The notes beneath the pieces were generated by a model that worked only from the letters and a program-made list of their open reading frames with translations, had not been told where the DNA came from and searched no databases. A program made the position numbers and the translations under genes. Source: Brachynemurus nebulosus (taxonomy: Eukaryota; Arthropoda; Insecta; Neuroptera; Myrmeleontidae). Taken from it: DNA of 64,000 bases. Of the stretch, positions 33,711 to 46,283 are shown one piece after another. The stretch covers positions 434,001 to 498,000 of the forward strand of contig JAPWDM010000023.1 in NCBI GenBank assembly GCA_035578155.1. Direction: 5' to 3'. Positions within the stretch are counted from its first letter, which is position 1; each line of letters begins with the position of its first letter.

Positions 33711-35226
33711 CAGACATTTTTTTTCTACATATTCGTGTTCTACGGGTCCGAAAACGGATAGCGCCCCTACTCTCGCCTCTCGCCGTTCGTGTCGTATAGA
33801 CCAGGTGGGTGGAACTTACATAAAAACAAAAATGTACCTTTGCAATCCCCTTACTCCAGCAGGAGCAAAATATACCCCTCTGACAGTCTAAAAACTCGTA
33901 CAGCGGGTTTCGGAAAATTAATAAAATTTTTGTTTTATATTACCATTATTATTATTAATATCACATATATCTGGTATAGTCTTTTTAAAATGTTTATCAA
34001 TATTCCTGGAACACACTTTTTGTTTTATAATTTTCTTCATTTGTAAAGCGTTACGAGTGTTACGAACGAACTGGCCTGCTCTCTAGCGGTAAATTCATTA
34101 AAATTCACTAGTAAACAATAAACATGCGTGCTTTTTGTAAACAAATACAACAAAAGTTTGTATTTAAATGATTTAAAATAAATAGTTTAATTCAAATATA
34201 TAACTAAATTAGCAATTTGTTTAAATTTGTGCAAAAATTAATTATAATATCGCGGTTTATTTCTTTTATAATCCTATCTACTTCGGTACCTATTTGTTTG
34301 TTATTTTTAAACGTGATTCGTGAATTTCATTCGACGCCACATTTATAAAATTTTCTAACAATCAATTTAAGCATTTTATCATCACAAGTTTTTACTGTTT
34401 TTGGGAAATAATTTACTTTCTATTCGTTAATATTAGTTTTTTTTTTTAGAATATTTTAAATTTTTACGGCTTCTTTTGGAATATTTTTCTGTTTATAGTG
34501 TTTGTGAGAAAGCCAAGGCTTCTTATTTAACGGTAAGTTGGTTTCTAAAATTTCTTAATTTTTTTTGCCTTTTGTATAATTATTACTCACGTTGTTACTC
34601 TTTTATTTTATGAATAAAATAAATTCTGCTTTTAGAATAATATTAATAATACATTTTTCAAGTAAAAATAATTAACCTTTGTATTTTGGTATATTCCAGT
34701 AACAAGGTACTGATAAAGTAGAGCAAATGGAATGTTCATACGTTTCTTTTTACTCTAATTTGTGCATATTCACTCTTTGGCTAATAGGATGAAAAACTCT
34801 GGACTAAATAATTTGTAGATTTTTATAAAAATGATTTTTTCAGTCCTTAGCATATATTATGAGCAACGTTTTTACAATAATTCAAATGTCCCATATCAAT
34901 ATTGAATATACAAATGTACCTATATAAATTTTTTTTTAATGTGTCTTGGTTTTATCTGATAGAAAATATAGATGCTCTATTTAAAAATAGAAATTTATGC
35001 CTTTAAAATAAAATAATACATTAAAAATTATTCTTTTTTTAGGTATAATTACGAACATTATGGATATCAAAATCATTTGGATACATATTTGAATTCAGTG
35101 ACTTTCAACATCATTTGGATATAATCATCATATTAGTTTGAATTTAGCGGCATCAGAACAGGACCGTTTGTTTATTTGAATCCAGTAAGTTCAAAACGTT
35201 GATTTTAAATCCAAAAATATCCCTGA

Positions 35227-35998
35227 GTCATTCCATGTCAAATCATTCAGGGGGCTTAAACTAAAAAGTCCATCAATTTTATTTCACCATTCTGTAGCAA
35301 ATTTAATCTAATTTTTGGTTATATAACTCCAAATTTGGGTTCAGGAGTCAGACTCTAGAGTTATTGACCAAGTTTTTCCAATTCTAAAACTTTGTCATTC
35401 TATAACTCAGAAATTAATCAAGATACTGAAAAAAAATTTGGTGTGGTTCTTTACATCTGTGGTTTGAACGAATTCACGAAGTTTCATTAAATTCTGACAA
35501 CTTTGGGTGATAATGTGCCCTTTGGTTGGATGATCTGAAACTGGAATGACCCCAGTTTAAATTTTTTTTCAATATCTGGATTAATTTCTGAGCTATAGAA
35601 AGACAAAGTTTTGGAAAAAAATTCGTTAATAGCGTGGCACTGGTCGCTTCGGAATGCTGCATCGTTTTACGTTTTTGGTAATAAATCTGTTATTTATTAA
35701 GCTATAGAGGTCCAAGTTGTACCATTTTTTTTCAGAATAAAATTCTGAAGTAAAATGTGTAATAGATTGAATCTAAATCCATATTTAAGCTCCTTAATTT
35801 GAGCCCTAAGTAAAAATTTAGACCGCTCTCTAAAATTTTACATGTATTCAAAACTTGGTCAATAACTAGAGTCTGACTCCTGAACCCAAATTTGGAGTTA
35901 TATCACCAAAAATTAGATTAAATTTGCTACAGAATGGTGAAATAAAATTGATGGACTTTTTAGTTTAAACTTCCTAGATGATTTGACATGGAATGACC
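35227..35998. mobile_element. Foldback repeat F1, copy 1
   Basis: GAGTCATTCCATGTCAAATC at the left edge faces GATTTGACATGGAATGACCC at the right. CAGGAGTCAGACTCTAGAGT near 35342 faces its inverted copy near 35863. Each arm is about 180 bp at the ends; the middle (35400-35830) is unique and contains ATGCTGCATCGTTTTACG. The same middle and ends recur at 44490-46090. Confidence 0.75.
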
Positions 35999-36560
35999 CA
36001 AAATATAGTTGACGAACAAAAAATATTTCAAATTACAGACAAATTGTCTAAGTCAGTGTGACGTAATATTAGGTGGGGGGGTCGACAAAATGTGATGCAG
36101 CGTGACGACGGGGACGAAGGCCGCCAAAAATGGTCAAATTTTGCGTTACGTAGATAATTGATATATTAATAGTTATTAAATTTTGAATAATGCAATAGCA
36201 AAATTTTATTTCCTTTAATGTAAGAATGATGTTATTAATTAAGCGATCAAAAAAATTAACTGCCTACTCAGTTCCTTTGTTTCTCGTACTAGTATCTCTA
36301 TTGGTTACTAGACGGCTTGAAATTGCTACTGTATTTGACTAATAGTTTTTTAATTTTCGAAAAATTAGAAATTTCATAATTTTTTTTTTTTTTAAATCAT
36401 TTGGTAAATTTTTGTTATAAATAATAGTGACAAGAAGTTATTTATAAAGAAAGTATTTAAAGAAATTGCAAATAAAATCATGAACGGCTTGCTAGAAATT
36501 ACAAAATTTCGGTTTCTCTATTTATTAATAATAAATTTATATTATGTATTTACATTTTCA
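35999..36560. other. Intergenic DNA
   Basis: Contains GTGGGGGGGTCGACAAAATG at about 36074, a GC-rich patch reminiscent of interspersed insect repeats, but no boundary or gene can be defined. Confidence 0.35.
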
Positions 36561-37225
36561 GGTACGATATGGGGGTGCTGAAAATGTTTAGATTGTCAAG
36601 TAAAGAGAGACAGAGGAATGAAAAGTTGCATAAATTTCCCTAAAATTTGCAAAGGTAATTATAAATAATATGAGTCCCAACTACCACCCACATCAGAAAT
36701 TGTATAACGCAACATGTGTAAAATGTGTAAATTGTAAATAAAGTATACAAATAATGATGTGGGTGGCGTCTGTTATAGACAGAGTGTCTTAAAAATGAAC
36801 GTTAACCCATATTATTATTATTAATACAGTTACTAAAAAAAAAAATAAATAGAGGAAAATAAGAATTTGGTAATATTTTAAAGAAATTTAGGGAATAGTA
36901 TGTATGTTATAGTCATAAGCCTTTGAATTCGAAAAAAAAATCACTCAATAAACTGTACGTTTAATAATTAAAATTAATTTTTTTTTCAGATGTGATCCTG
37001 CTAATTCGGTTCCTGCTATTCAAACACCCTACAAGTTTACTACAGGAGTTTTTATAGAAAAAAAATCACTTATTTTGTTAATTAACATTTTCGCTACTGA
37101 TCTTTTAAAAATTTTTTTACATCAATGAGTATTCCTTTGTTCAGCATATTAGACATTATTTTAAACAAGCGTTTATTTTAATTAAAATTTGTAATCTTAC
37201 ATTTTTAAATAAACGTAATTTAATA

Positions 37226-38127
37226 ATTTTAAATAATATTAGGAAGTTTTTAATTTTTCAAAATTAAAAAATCATGTTAACATACCATTAAATTTGATGT
37301 ACATATTGTGGCATCAGTAGCGAAGAGGTTAATCATGTTTTGTTTTTAAAATATCTTAGTTAAGAAAATCGGAGCAAACTGGTTTCTAATTTCTTCAGGA
37401 TCACCGCGTTGACTTTTTTTACTTGAGTAAATTGTTGCCGGAACGGTCAATAAGGGTCGTAGACCCAGTTATATTACATTAATATTTACGTCAAGAGCAA
37501 AAAAAAAAATCGATCATTGGATGAATTATGCTTCCCAAGATGTTACTGAATTTGTGAATTTATCAGGGGGTTTATCTAAAATCTAAAATCATGGAAAATC
37601 ATGACAAGGGATCGATGAGACAAAGAAGTTTGGGAATCACTGCTCTACATAAAACGTAAAATTATTATTCACTTTTATGTCAAATAATTTTTTATTAGCG
37701 TTTAATTCATTGACCTGTCAAATTCAGTATTATTTTTAAAAAATACGTAATTTACTAAGAATAAAATTCATTTTTAATTGGCACTTTGTTGTACTTACAT
37801 TGGTCTAATTTTAGAAATAAATAATGCCGATTAACTTAAAAAATGATATTTTTATAATATTTTGTGTTTAGTTTTAATATTATTATTAGTTTTGTTAAGT
37901 ATTTACTGGAACTTTTCTGCACGACTCTATAATTGAGATCAACTCGATCTACACTTCTGTAAAAGAGAGTGTTACGAAATCACGTCTGAATTTTTAACAT
38001 AAACAAGCCTAGAGTCTCCGTTTTCGAGACTTTTTTCCCTATTCCTATTTCATCTTTTCTATATCTCCATAAGTAAGAGCTATTCTTAAACCTGCATAGG
38101 AATAAGTTTTAGTACATGAGAAAAGCA
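37226..38127. other. Intergenic DNA with a hAT-like terminus
   Basis: GAAGTTTGGGAATCACTG at 37625-37642 reads in reverse as CAGTGATTCCCAAACTTC, the form of many hAT-type ends. A similar terminus, CAGTGATTCTTAAACTTTTT, lies at about 59270. The partner end and TSD were not found. The remainder is AT-rich without genes. Confidence 0.4.
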
Positions 38128-38201
38128 CATACCGCGCGTACTCTTTCAATACCTCGTATATCAAAAATTGCATGTTTTAGGACACAGAAAAAACATTAAA
38201 T

Positions 38202-38272
<71 letters not shown>

Positions 38273-38440
38273 TTATCTATATATATTTATATATGTAGGT
38301 AGCCAACATCAAAGGGTGTAATTAGCATAAATCTTAAGTTCATAATGATGAAAACACAGATTTAAATACGTTTTTTTTTTTGTGTCTTCAAAAATTGGGA
38401 CTTTTCAGATACGAGGTATAGAAAGAGTACGCGCGATATG
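38128..38440. mobile_element. TIR element T1 carrying an internal (TA)n, copy 2
   Basis: Ends CATACCGCGCGTACTCTTTC and its inverted partner GAAAGAGTACGCGCGATATG, with ATGTTTTAGGACACA just inside. The (TA)n tract is at about 38206-38270. Layout matches 27200-27506. Confidence 0.8.
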
Positions 38441-39035
38441 TAGTGTGTACTCACGTACACTTCAGTACAAAAGTACACTCTATTTATATGGTATTTATAA
38501 ATTTTAATTAATTATTATTATTTTTCTAATTTTTTTCTTAAATATTTAAATATTACGTGCATTTAGTATCTGCAAATTAGATTATTATTCATTCAAACAT
38601 AAATATTATCATAATTTTGATGTTCATCGATTTTTAGAGGGAAGTGTATATTCATATTTTCATATGCCAATGTCATCCTTCATTTTTTTACTATTTCAAT
38701 AAAAAAAACGTAAATTAAATCCAAGCAAAGTTCGGAGCCAGTTTACTCTGATCATTAGGAGACCTGGAAGTCAGATTTGAAATTATGTACTCAATAAAAA
38801 AGGTCAATGAAGCCAGTTTACCTTCGTCCAAGAAAATATATAATTACTTTTTCTACAGTAGTTATAAATTACGTGTTAGTATTGCCTTTCCGATATTAAA
38901 AAATAAAAAAGATCCTTTTTAAAAAAGGCGTTCGTATGTAATAATCATACTAATCTAAATTGTAAAATAAACAAAAAAAAGCTTGAATTCAAAAAAATTT
39001 TGTAAAAATATTACTATTTTAAGTTATAATGCAAA
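38441..39035. other. AT-rich DNA, no gene recognised
   Basis: Nothing beyond low-complexity AT-rich sequence. Confidence 0.4.
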
Positions 39036-39040
39036 CTTAT

Positions 39041-39771
39041 GCCGTATTTACACGTGTTTAGTAGCTAAAGCAGGTTACTTAATCAAGTTACTAAATTTAA
39101 TTACTTTTGTCATGTAGACAGTTGTATTTAGTGCAAGTGCAAGTAAGAAATTCAGTAATCTGTTTAGTCAAGTAAATAGAAGCCTGTTCTATTTACTTGT
39201 GCAAGTAGCTTACCCCCACTTTATTTTTTTTTAACTTGCTGTTATTTGTACCAGTGTAAACAAATTAGTTTAGTAAAGTGTTTAGTAGATTTCAAATATA
39301 CAAATATAGGCGCGTAAATATTTATTTATTGCAAATATTTTTTTGGGAATTTTTATACTTATTGTAGTATAAATTATAAATATCAAAAAAAGTCACTGAA
39401 GGCAACTCGATAAAAAACTGAAATTTGTCTGACAACCACTCTTTATCTAATAATAATAAAAAAATATATATAATATTTTTTTTTCCATTTTTTTGAATAT
39501 ATTTGGGACAAATCATATATAAATACATTAAAAGGTCGAACTAACAAGTCAGTTCAAACATATCTGATACATTTTTATAGTGCACAACGAATTTATTGAT
39601 GACTATGTACCATTTTTAATTTAGTTTTACTAGGTTATGTATTACTACTTCAACTAATACTAAATCAATTTACTAAATTGTGTGTAGACAGCCACTACAC
39701 AAAAAAACTATTCAATTTAGCTACTTAGCTTTAGTAACCTGGTTTAGTTACTAAACCCGTGTTAATCCGGC
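39041..39771. mobile_element. TIR element with 5-bp TSD (CTTAT)
   Basis: Starts GCCGTATTTACACGTGTTTA and ends with the inverted form of GCCGGATTAACACGGGTTTA; both are followed inward by AGTA-CTAAA-CAGGTTACT. CTTAT flanks both sides (39036-39040 and 39772-39776). The arms are rich in short AAGTAACT/TTAGTAAA-type motifs. Non-coding, 731 bp. The superfamily is not assigned; 5-bp TSDs occur in Transib and some hAT elements. Confidence 0.8.
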
Positions 39772-39776
39772 CTTAT

Positions 39777-40800
39777 TGTAACTATTTTTTAAATTTTATA
39801 GCTGGTATGTTGTTAATTAACAATAATTAATATAATTGTTAAGTTCCAAAGAGGAAAATGAGTCCCCACAAAATAGTGAATTGTAATTTTTTCCCCCGAT
39901 ATTGTAAATTGCAAATAATTTTTCTGATAGTTTATGCTCAAGAATAGGAATTAAATTGTAACACAAATAAAAAAAAAATAAGCTAGTGTTCAAAAAACTT
40001 ATTTTAACTATTTTTAAAATCTTACATCCGGTATCTTATTAACTACAAATAATTTTTCCAGCAATTTTTGCTCAAATATAAAAATTATAAAATTGTATAA
40101 TTGTAATAGTAATTATAAAATTGTATACATGCTTATATTATTATATCATAATGAAATTTTTAAGCTACAGAGAGGAAAATGAATCCAAAGCCACAAATTT
40201 ATAATAATTTGTAATATTTTTCCCAATTTTGTAATCAGCAAATAATTTTTCGGACAATTTCTGCTTAAAAATAAAAAAATTATATTTTATATTGTAATTA
40301 TTGTGATATTTATTAACATTATTTAATTGTTAATGTTTTTTGTAATATAATCTAATATATATTAAATAAAAAAACTTTTTTTAAAAAAATGTGTTTTATT
40401 TATGTAACATTTAATTTTAATTCTATATTTTTATATAAGCATATATACGAAAATAGATTTGAATCTCCCGCGAAAAGTAAACATCCGGCCTGTCGGGTAA
40501 TTCAAATCTAACACTTTACATGCTTACGTAACGCAATATCAGTACGTAGCACGTAGACGCATTCGTAACACCATGGTAAAATTCCTACATATAGGCAACC
40601 GACTTTATACCCTGCTTCCTTCTCAGCAGGAGCAAATAAATTAAAGTACAATTCCCCTCTGGCGCCTAAAAACTGTTTGCGGAGACTAAAAAAATGGCGG
40701 AGTTACAGTACCCTGGTATAGACTGTATGAGTCTAATTTTCTTCAAGGAAAAATTCGACTAAAAACTTTCTCATTTTGCTGTTCAATTTGTGTATACAGT
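39777..40800. other. AT-rich DNA with local repeats
   Basis: GTAAATTG(C)AAATAATTTTTC-type phrases recur about every 150-190 bp (near 39904, 40046, 40241), a degenerate tandem repeat. CAGCAGGAGCAAATAAA at about 40624 with a following CCCCTCTGGC block resembles 33857-33890. No gene. Confidence 0.4.
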
Positions 40801-40803
40801 TAC

Positions 40804-40940
40804 GGGAGCGAACTAGTATAGTTACTACCCTTCAAGGTTTTCTGACCGCGGGAGCGAACTAGTATACCTAGTATACGGTCACGGGAGCGAACTAGTATAC
40901 GACCCTTCAGAGTTTTCTGACCGCGGGAGCGAACTAGTGT
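40804..40940 (+). repeat. Minisatellite with GGGAGCGAACTAGT units
   Basis: GGGAGCGAACTAGTATA or a close variant starts at 40804, 40850, 40883 and 40925, with CCCTTCAAGGTTTTCTGACC and CCCTTCAGAGTTTTCTGACC between alternate units, i.e. a roughly 75-80-bp duplication. It is unusually GC-rich for this window and lies about 1 kb before the outspread-like exon. Confidence 0.75.
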
Positions 40941-41874
40941 GCGCCTACTAAATTAATTTCGTCTTCATTTTATTCAAATTTGAATCGAAAATTATGACAA
41001 TTGTGGCTATTTTTACGGTACCTGTGTTTCCTGAGCATGGATCAGGTACATCAGGTAGACCCGGTACACCTCTCTCACATGTTTACTGTATTTTCACATA
41101 CGTATAGTACACCCAGTACACACAACTGGCCACAACACTACACAGTCATGTGTGTGTATACAAAAATAATTTTGAAACCGATTCAATGAAAGCACATGCG
41201 CGCGTTCAAACACGACGTGCTACGACGTGCTGACGATATGATTGAATTTGATGTATCAGTCATGATTTGTCCGTGGTACATAGTAAGTGTATAGTGTACG
41301 TTGTGTTTTCATTTTGAATTCGTGTGAAACATTCACTTTAAAACATGGATTAATGTTTATAAATAAATATTATAATTACAACAAAAAACACTTAAAGAAT
41401 CCAAAACATTTACTTATTATCGGATATGAAATTTTTATTTTTTCATAATAAAATGAAATATTACAATGGCAATGCAACAAAGTAAAACATCGGAAATTAA
41501 AAATCCTGATTTGTTTATAAAATTCGCATATGTTGTGAGTAATTTAAAAGAGGATGGGTAACTTGACGAAGTATTTTTAATTTTTAATTTTGTAACTTGT
41601 GAACAATTCCATTCAATTTGACCCGAATATTTTTTATGTGTTTTAATCCCATAGGTAATAAAGTTAAAAACAATTGTGTGAAATCTGGCAGTTATAAAAT
41701 ATGTGTGTTTACCGCTGTCAATTGAGGTGTGCCAACAAATAAACCATGTGTTTCTTCAAGTGTTTGTAATAAATTTTTTCAAATATCATTATTTTTGTGT
41801 GGTGTAATTTTTTGTATCTCTTTTTTGGTGTGTTTTAAAAGTTTTTATTTTGGTGATCCGTTTGCTCTTCCAAA
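40941..41874 (+). promoter_or_regulatory. Upstream region / probable leader of the outspread-like gene
   Basis: GC-richer than the surroundings between 40990 and 41300, including CACGACGTGCTACGACGTGC, and mostly free of the dispersed repeats. A short frame from ATG at 41465 (32 codons, MAMQQSKTSE...) ends before the main start and could act as an upstream ORF. No TATA or initiator element can be assigned with confidence. Confidence 0.35.
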
Positions 41875-42006
41875 ATGTCATCGAATAGTTCGTTATCACG
41901 GACAGATTGTCGAAAATTTGCACCGAATATTTTTAATAAGAGTAAATGTACGAATTGTTTTCGTCAGAAGGAGGAACATAGTGCTGAAGCTTTGGAATCT
42001 AATAGG
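41875..42006 (+). CDS. osp: First coding exon of an outspread / MPRIP-like gene
   Basis: ATG at 41875 opens 44 codons ending at a GTATGA donor (42007), phase 0. The peptide contains [19 protein letters not shown] then [14 protein letters not shown]. The block [17 protein letters not shown] is the characteristic N-terminus of vertebrate MPRIP (myosin phosphatase Rho-interacting protein) and insect outspread, large actin- and myosin-phosphatase-associated proteins with two PH domains and coiled coils. The next exon should encode the first PH domain (a GWL/GYL-type start); none was recognised downstream to 64000, so a first intron of more than 20 kb is likely. The exon is too short to stand out by length, and the call rests on the motif. 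Confidence 0.75.
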
Positions 42007-42934
42007 GTATGAGATATTTTTTGATTTTATATTTACGTTTTCTTAGAAAGTTATTTTGGATACTCTGAATTTGTTATAGAATTTTACGATGATTCATTGA
42101 TTTTATTCAGATCGCGTGCAGTTAAAAATCGTTTTTATAAGATAAAGTTCCCAAACTTTCGGGGTTATTTTTACTTAAATATGTTTTAAAACGAATTTTA
42201 CATCTTCATAAAATATGTATCTTTACATACAGAAGACAAACACGTCTTCATCAATTTTTTTCACTTTTTGCCCTCCAATATATCAAGGTAGGAGTGCTGG
42301 GGAGGGAAATTGTACATAATTGGAATTTGAGTATTTCTTTAAATAAATAAGTGTCATCATTGGAAAGCAAAGAATTGAACTGAATTCTTTTTAACCCTAT
42401 TATTAAAATATGTACGTGACTTAAGAGGGTTTCAACTACGACAGCAGATTCGGTTTCTTTAAAGAATTTCGGTCATTCCATAATGTACTTGTATGTATCA
42501 TTTTTTTCAAGCCAAATGTTTTAGAGTAAAACGAATTTCTAATGAGAGAAGCATTCAAAATCATGTAATTAATTCTTTTTCCTAGAATTAAGAAATGACA
42601 AACTTTATTGAATTAAAACATTGTACAACGTACTATTGACAATTTACGGTTTAAAAAAATTTTTCATCACTGGTGAAAACTTTTAAAGTGGCGGTGTAGC
42701 AGTCTCTTAGCCTTGACTCCTCGAATTTGCGCCGAGCAACACCTATATCGCAAAATTAATCTAAAACAAAAATATCGAAAAGATTTTGTTAACTCATGTT
42801 AAAACGCACTTAATTATTTTTTATTAGAGAATCATTTTTAAAAGCAAAATATTAAACATTAGAAAAGTTCAGTTGTAGCTAAATAGTTTATAAGAATAAA
42901 CACATCAAATTTGGAAACAATTGGTTAAATAGTT
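42007..42934 (+). other. Start of the presumed first intron of the outspread-like gene
   Basis: AT-rich DNA with no second exon recognised and no defined element until the foldback at 42939. Confidence 0.4.
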
Positions 42935-42938
42935 TTAA

Positions 42939-43661
42939 GGATGTTTGGGAGGTACAATCGGAGATAAAAGTACATAAAATTAGAAATTTGTGAATAATTG
43001 CGTTGTATAACAAACTATGACGTAAATAAATAGTTATCTATGTTAAATAATAGCTATCACTACAACTGATTGTACAATACATCAAACTATAGCTCTCAGC
43101 TGACTACAAGAGCTCAGTACAATCTGAGGATTTTTCGGAGAATTTCAAAATGCTACGAGACGATTGAAAATTTAGTAGAATGTTCCTCATTAAATACTAA
43201 GGCCCCTGTGAAAATTTCAAATCGATTCACTAAGCCGTTAAAAAGTTATTAAAAAAAACAAAAAAAAAAAAAAAAAAAAACAAAACAAAACAAAAAACAA
43301 ACTAATTTGACACGTATTCTTATGGAAATTCGAAAACAGAACAGATTAAATAACTTTTTAACGGCTTAGTGCATCAGTTTGAAATTTTCACAGGGGCCTT
43401 AGTATTTAATGACGAACATTCTACTAAATTTTCAATCGTCTCGTAGCATTTTGAAATTCCTCCGAAAAATCCTCAGAATGTACTGAGCTCTTGTAGTCAG
43501 CTGAGAGCTATAGTTTGATGTATTGTACAATCAGTTGTAGTGATAGCTATTATTTAACAAAGATAACTATTTATTTACCTCATAGTTTGTTATACAACGC
43601 AATTATTCACGAATTTCTAATTTCATGTACTTTTATCTCCGATTGTACCTCCCAAACATCC
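42939..43661. mobile_element. TTAA-flanked foldback element, 723 bp
   Basis: Starts GGATGTTTGGGAGGTACAAT and ends with its reverse complement, flanked by TTAA at 42935-42938 and 43662-43665. The arms (about 310 bp) match with few differences and meet at an A-rich spacer (about 43250-43310). The open frame at 43070-43252 lies wholly in the left arm and is not a gene. TTAA flanks suggest piggyBac-type mobilisation. Confidence 0.8.
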
Positions 43662-43665
43662 TTAA

Positions 43666-44489
43666 GTTTAATTTTCGGGAAAAACGTTTAAAAAAAATTG
43701 TATTCCCCAAAGGGAGTATCTACTCTTTGCCAAACACCGGTAGATATATTAGACAGGGTGCCCGATCCGTAGGCTCGTTAGGTACACACATGCGTTAAGG
43801 CTGGTCATGATTGTTTTTCTAATCTTGAAAATAAGATGGGAGGAATTCTCTCATAACTTTCTCGCCAATTTCTTAACAATTTTAGCATTAAAAAAATGAT
43901 TAAAAAAGTGTTTACGCGAGATATGTCCCTTAAAATCAGTAATTATTATCATAGTCAGTTGTATCTATACGAATATTTTATAGATTGCTACGAGCCAGTG
44001 CGCTTGCTCAAACAAAGAAAATCTTTCTGATTTTAAATTCATTCGAATCTATTTTACGTCGTTATTGCAAAAATATTTAAGTAGGTACTTTACATGATTT
44101 TAAACTTAAATAATAATGAAAGAATATTTACTAATGACTTTCTATTTAATAGATTTTTTTCTTTTAAATAATTTGAAATTATTGGAAACGATATGGACAT
44201 GCAAATAAAATTTAATTGCAAATATTTATTTTAGTATTTCTATTTACATACGTATAGTAATTTCAAGGTATATTAAAATATTACTTTAATTTTTATTTAA
44301 ATAACTTACATATATATAAAAAAAAATAAAGCTACGATGCAAGCATACATTTCATATAACTAAGTACATATTTACTTACACTATCAGTTTGAATTTGTGT
44401 AATACAGTAAACATCGGACAAAATTATAAAACGAGGTAGATAATCGTTATAGAATTTTTTAAATTGTTTTCTTATATTCAATTTAGATG
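43666..44489. other. AT-rich DNA, no gene recognised
   Basis: Includes a short GC-richer patch (about 43720-43810) without recognisable content. Confidence 0.35.
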
Positions 44490-46090
44490 TTACATATAAC
44501 TCCAAGTTTGAGTTCAGGAGTTAGACTCTATTTATTGACCAGGTTTTGAACACATGTCAAATTTTAGAGAGCGGTTTAAATTTTTACTTTAGGGCTCAGT
44601 TAAGGAGCTTAAAGAGGGGGGCGGGGTACGGTTTTAAAAGCGAAAAAAAGGCATATTTCATGATTTTTTTTTTTTGGAGATACGAATAATGTTGGCTTAT
44701 TTATTTTATATACACGTTATAGTATAACATCGGAAGTATCTTTGAAAAAATTATCAATTACAAATATCGATAAATAAGGCCGTGACATCGAATTTCCGGA
44801 GGCGCCTCGAGAAAAAGTTATTTTGCGGTGAGCATCATAACTTGGTACCGGATCATCCGAGACAAAAAAATTGAAATGCGTTTAAAAGGCGATATGTTTC
44901 CCTAGGGAGTCAGGAAGAGTTTTTTGTATTTTTTCGATTTTTTTATTTTTGGCAGCATTTTGAAGTGAAAAACGCAATTTTAACTAAAAATTTCGGTTAA
45001 TTTGTTATTATAAACTGGAAAAAAATAGCAAAAAAAAAAAAACTCGACCTGATTACCTGTTGATTTATGTGTAGAAACAGTGTACAAAATTTCAACAAAA
45101 TTGGTGAAGTAGATTTTGAGTTATGATGTTCACGAACTTTAAAAATGTTGTTTGCGAGAAAATGGATTTAAAGTTTTTTATACTCAAAAATCCAAAACTA
45201 GGCATCAATAAAATGATATAATTTTTATACTTACGCGGGTAATTATAGTAAGTATTTGTTTTGTATAAGATTTGTAAGTATAAAATTAAAGTAAATTTTA
45301 TACTTAGCAGGTAGGCGCGTCGCGCAGCTACCAGGCAGGTATAAAAATCGAGCATGAGGGCCGGTCGCTTGAAACGCTGTATCTTCATTAGTTTTGCTCG
45401 GATTTACTTGAAATTTTGACACAACACGCTCGACATGTTGTACATTCAGAAAAAAAAAATTAAAAAAAAAATGCAAAAAAAAAGTTTAAAAACCTTAGCC
45501 CATTTAAATATGCATTTAGATTCAATCTATTACACATTTTATTTCAGAATTTTATTCTGAAATAAATGGTACAACTTGGACCTCTATAGCTTAATAAATA
45601 ACAGATTTGTTACCAAAAACGTAAAACGATGCAGCATCCTAAAGTGACCAATGACACGCTATTACCGAGTTTTTTTTTTCCAAAACTTTGTCATTCTATA
45701 ACTCAGAAATTAATCCAGATATTGAAAAAAAATTTGAAACTGGGGTCATTCCAGTTTCAAAACATTCACAGCCAAAGACACATTGACACCTAAGGTTATC
45801 AGAATTTGATGATACTTGGTGAATCGGTTCAAACCACAGATGTAAGAAACCATACGTTTTTTCCAATATCTTGATTAATTTCTGAGTTATAGAATGACAA
45901 AGTTTTGGAATTGGAATGACAAAGTTTTGGAATTGGGGAATCTCGGTCAATAACTAGAGTCTGACTCCTGAATCCAAATTTGAAATTTATATCTCCAAAA
46001 ACTAGATTAAATTTGCTACAGAATGGTGAAATAAAATTGGTGGGCTTTTGAGTTTAAACTACCTGGATGATTTGGCAAGAAATGGCCCAT
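44490..46090. mobile_element. Foldback repeat F1, copy 2, interrupted
   Basis: TTGAGTTCAGGAGTTAGACT (about 44508) and AGTCTGACTCCTGAATCC (about 45958) are the opposed arms seen at 35227-35998; the middle block with ACGATGCAGCAT (45480-45660) is in the reverse orientation to copy 1. About 45 bases past the left arm match, unrelated sequence (44630-45480) intervenes, with GAATTTCCGGAGGCGCCTCG at about 44790 and TAGGCGCGTCGCGCAGCTAC at about 45312. That segment is probably a separate insertion. Frames within it have no recognised domain. Confidence 0.6.
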
Positions 46091-46283
46091 AAGTTTGTAG
46101 AATTTTACTTGAAAATATTTCTTATTAAAAAATTTCTATATTCTTTAGGTCTAATTTTTGTGAATCATCTTACAATAGCTACAGTTTTTTATGCTTATTG
46201 GACTCTGTTGCAAATATAGATAATTTTTTACATTATAACACGAAAATTTCGAGAATTAGCACGAATAGTAGCTACATTGTACC

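Larger units (their letters stand above)
34440..37225 (+). ncRNA. Possible spliced non-coding or untranslated transcript
   Basis: A series of splice-like signals on the plus strand: donor ACG|GTAAGT at 34533; acceptor TTTTTTTAG at 35042 with donor CA|GTAAGT at 35185; acceptor CATTTTCAG at 36561 with donor AAAG|GTAATT at 36655; acceptor TTTTTTTTTCAG at 36989; AATAAA at about 37209. Implied exons are 35043-35184, 36562-36654 and 36990 onward. None forms a continued reading frame; the third contains a 24-codon frame from ATG at 36570 (MGVLKMFRLSSKERQ...). The foldback at 35227-35998 would lie in an intron. It could be a long non-coding RNA, a distant untranslated leader of the outspread-like gene, or chance. 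Confidence 0.22.

Noticed and set aside
43070..43252. 60-codon frame as a small gene
   Set aside because: It lies entirely in one arm of a TTAA-flanked foldback element.
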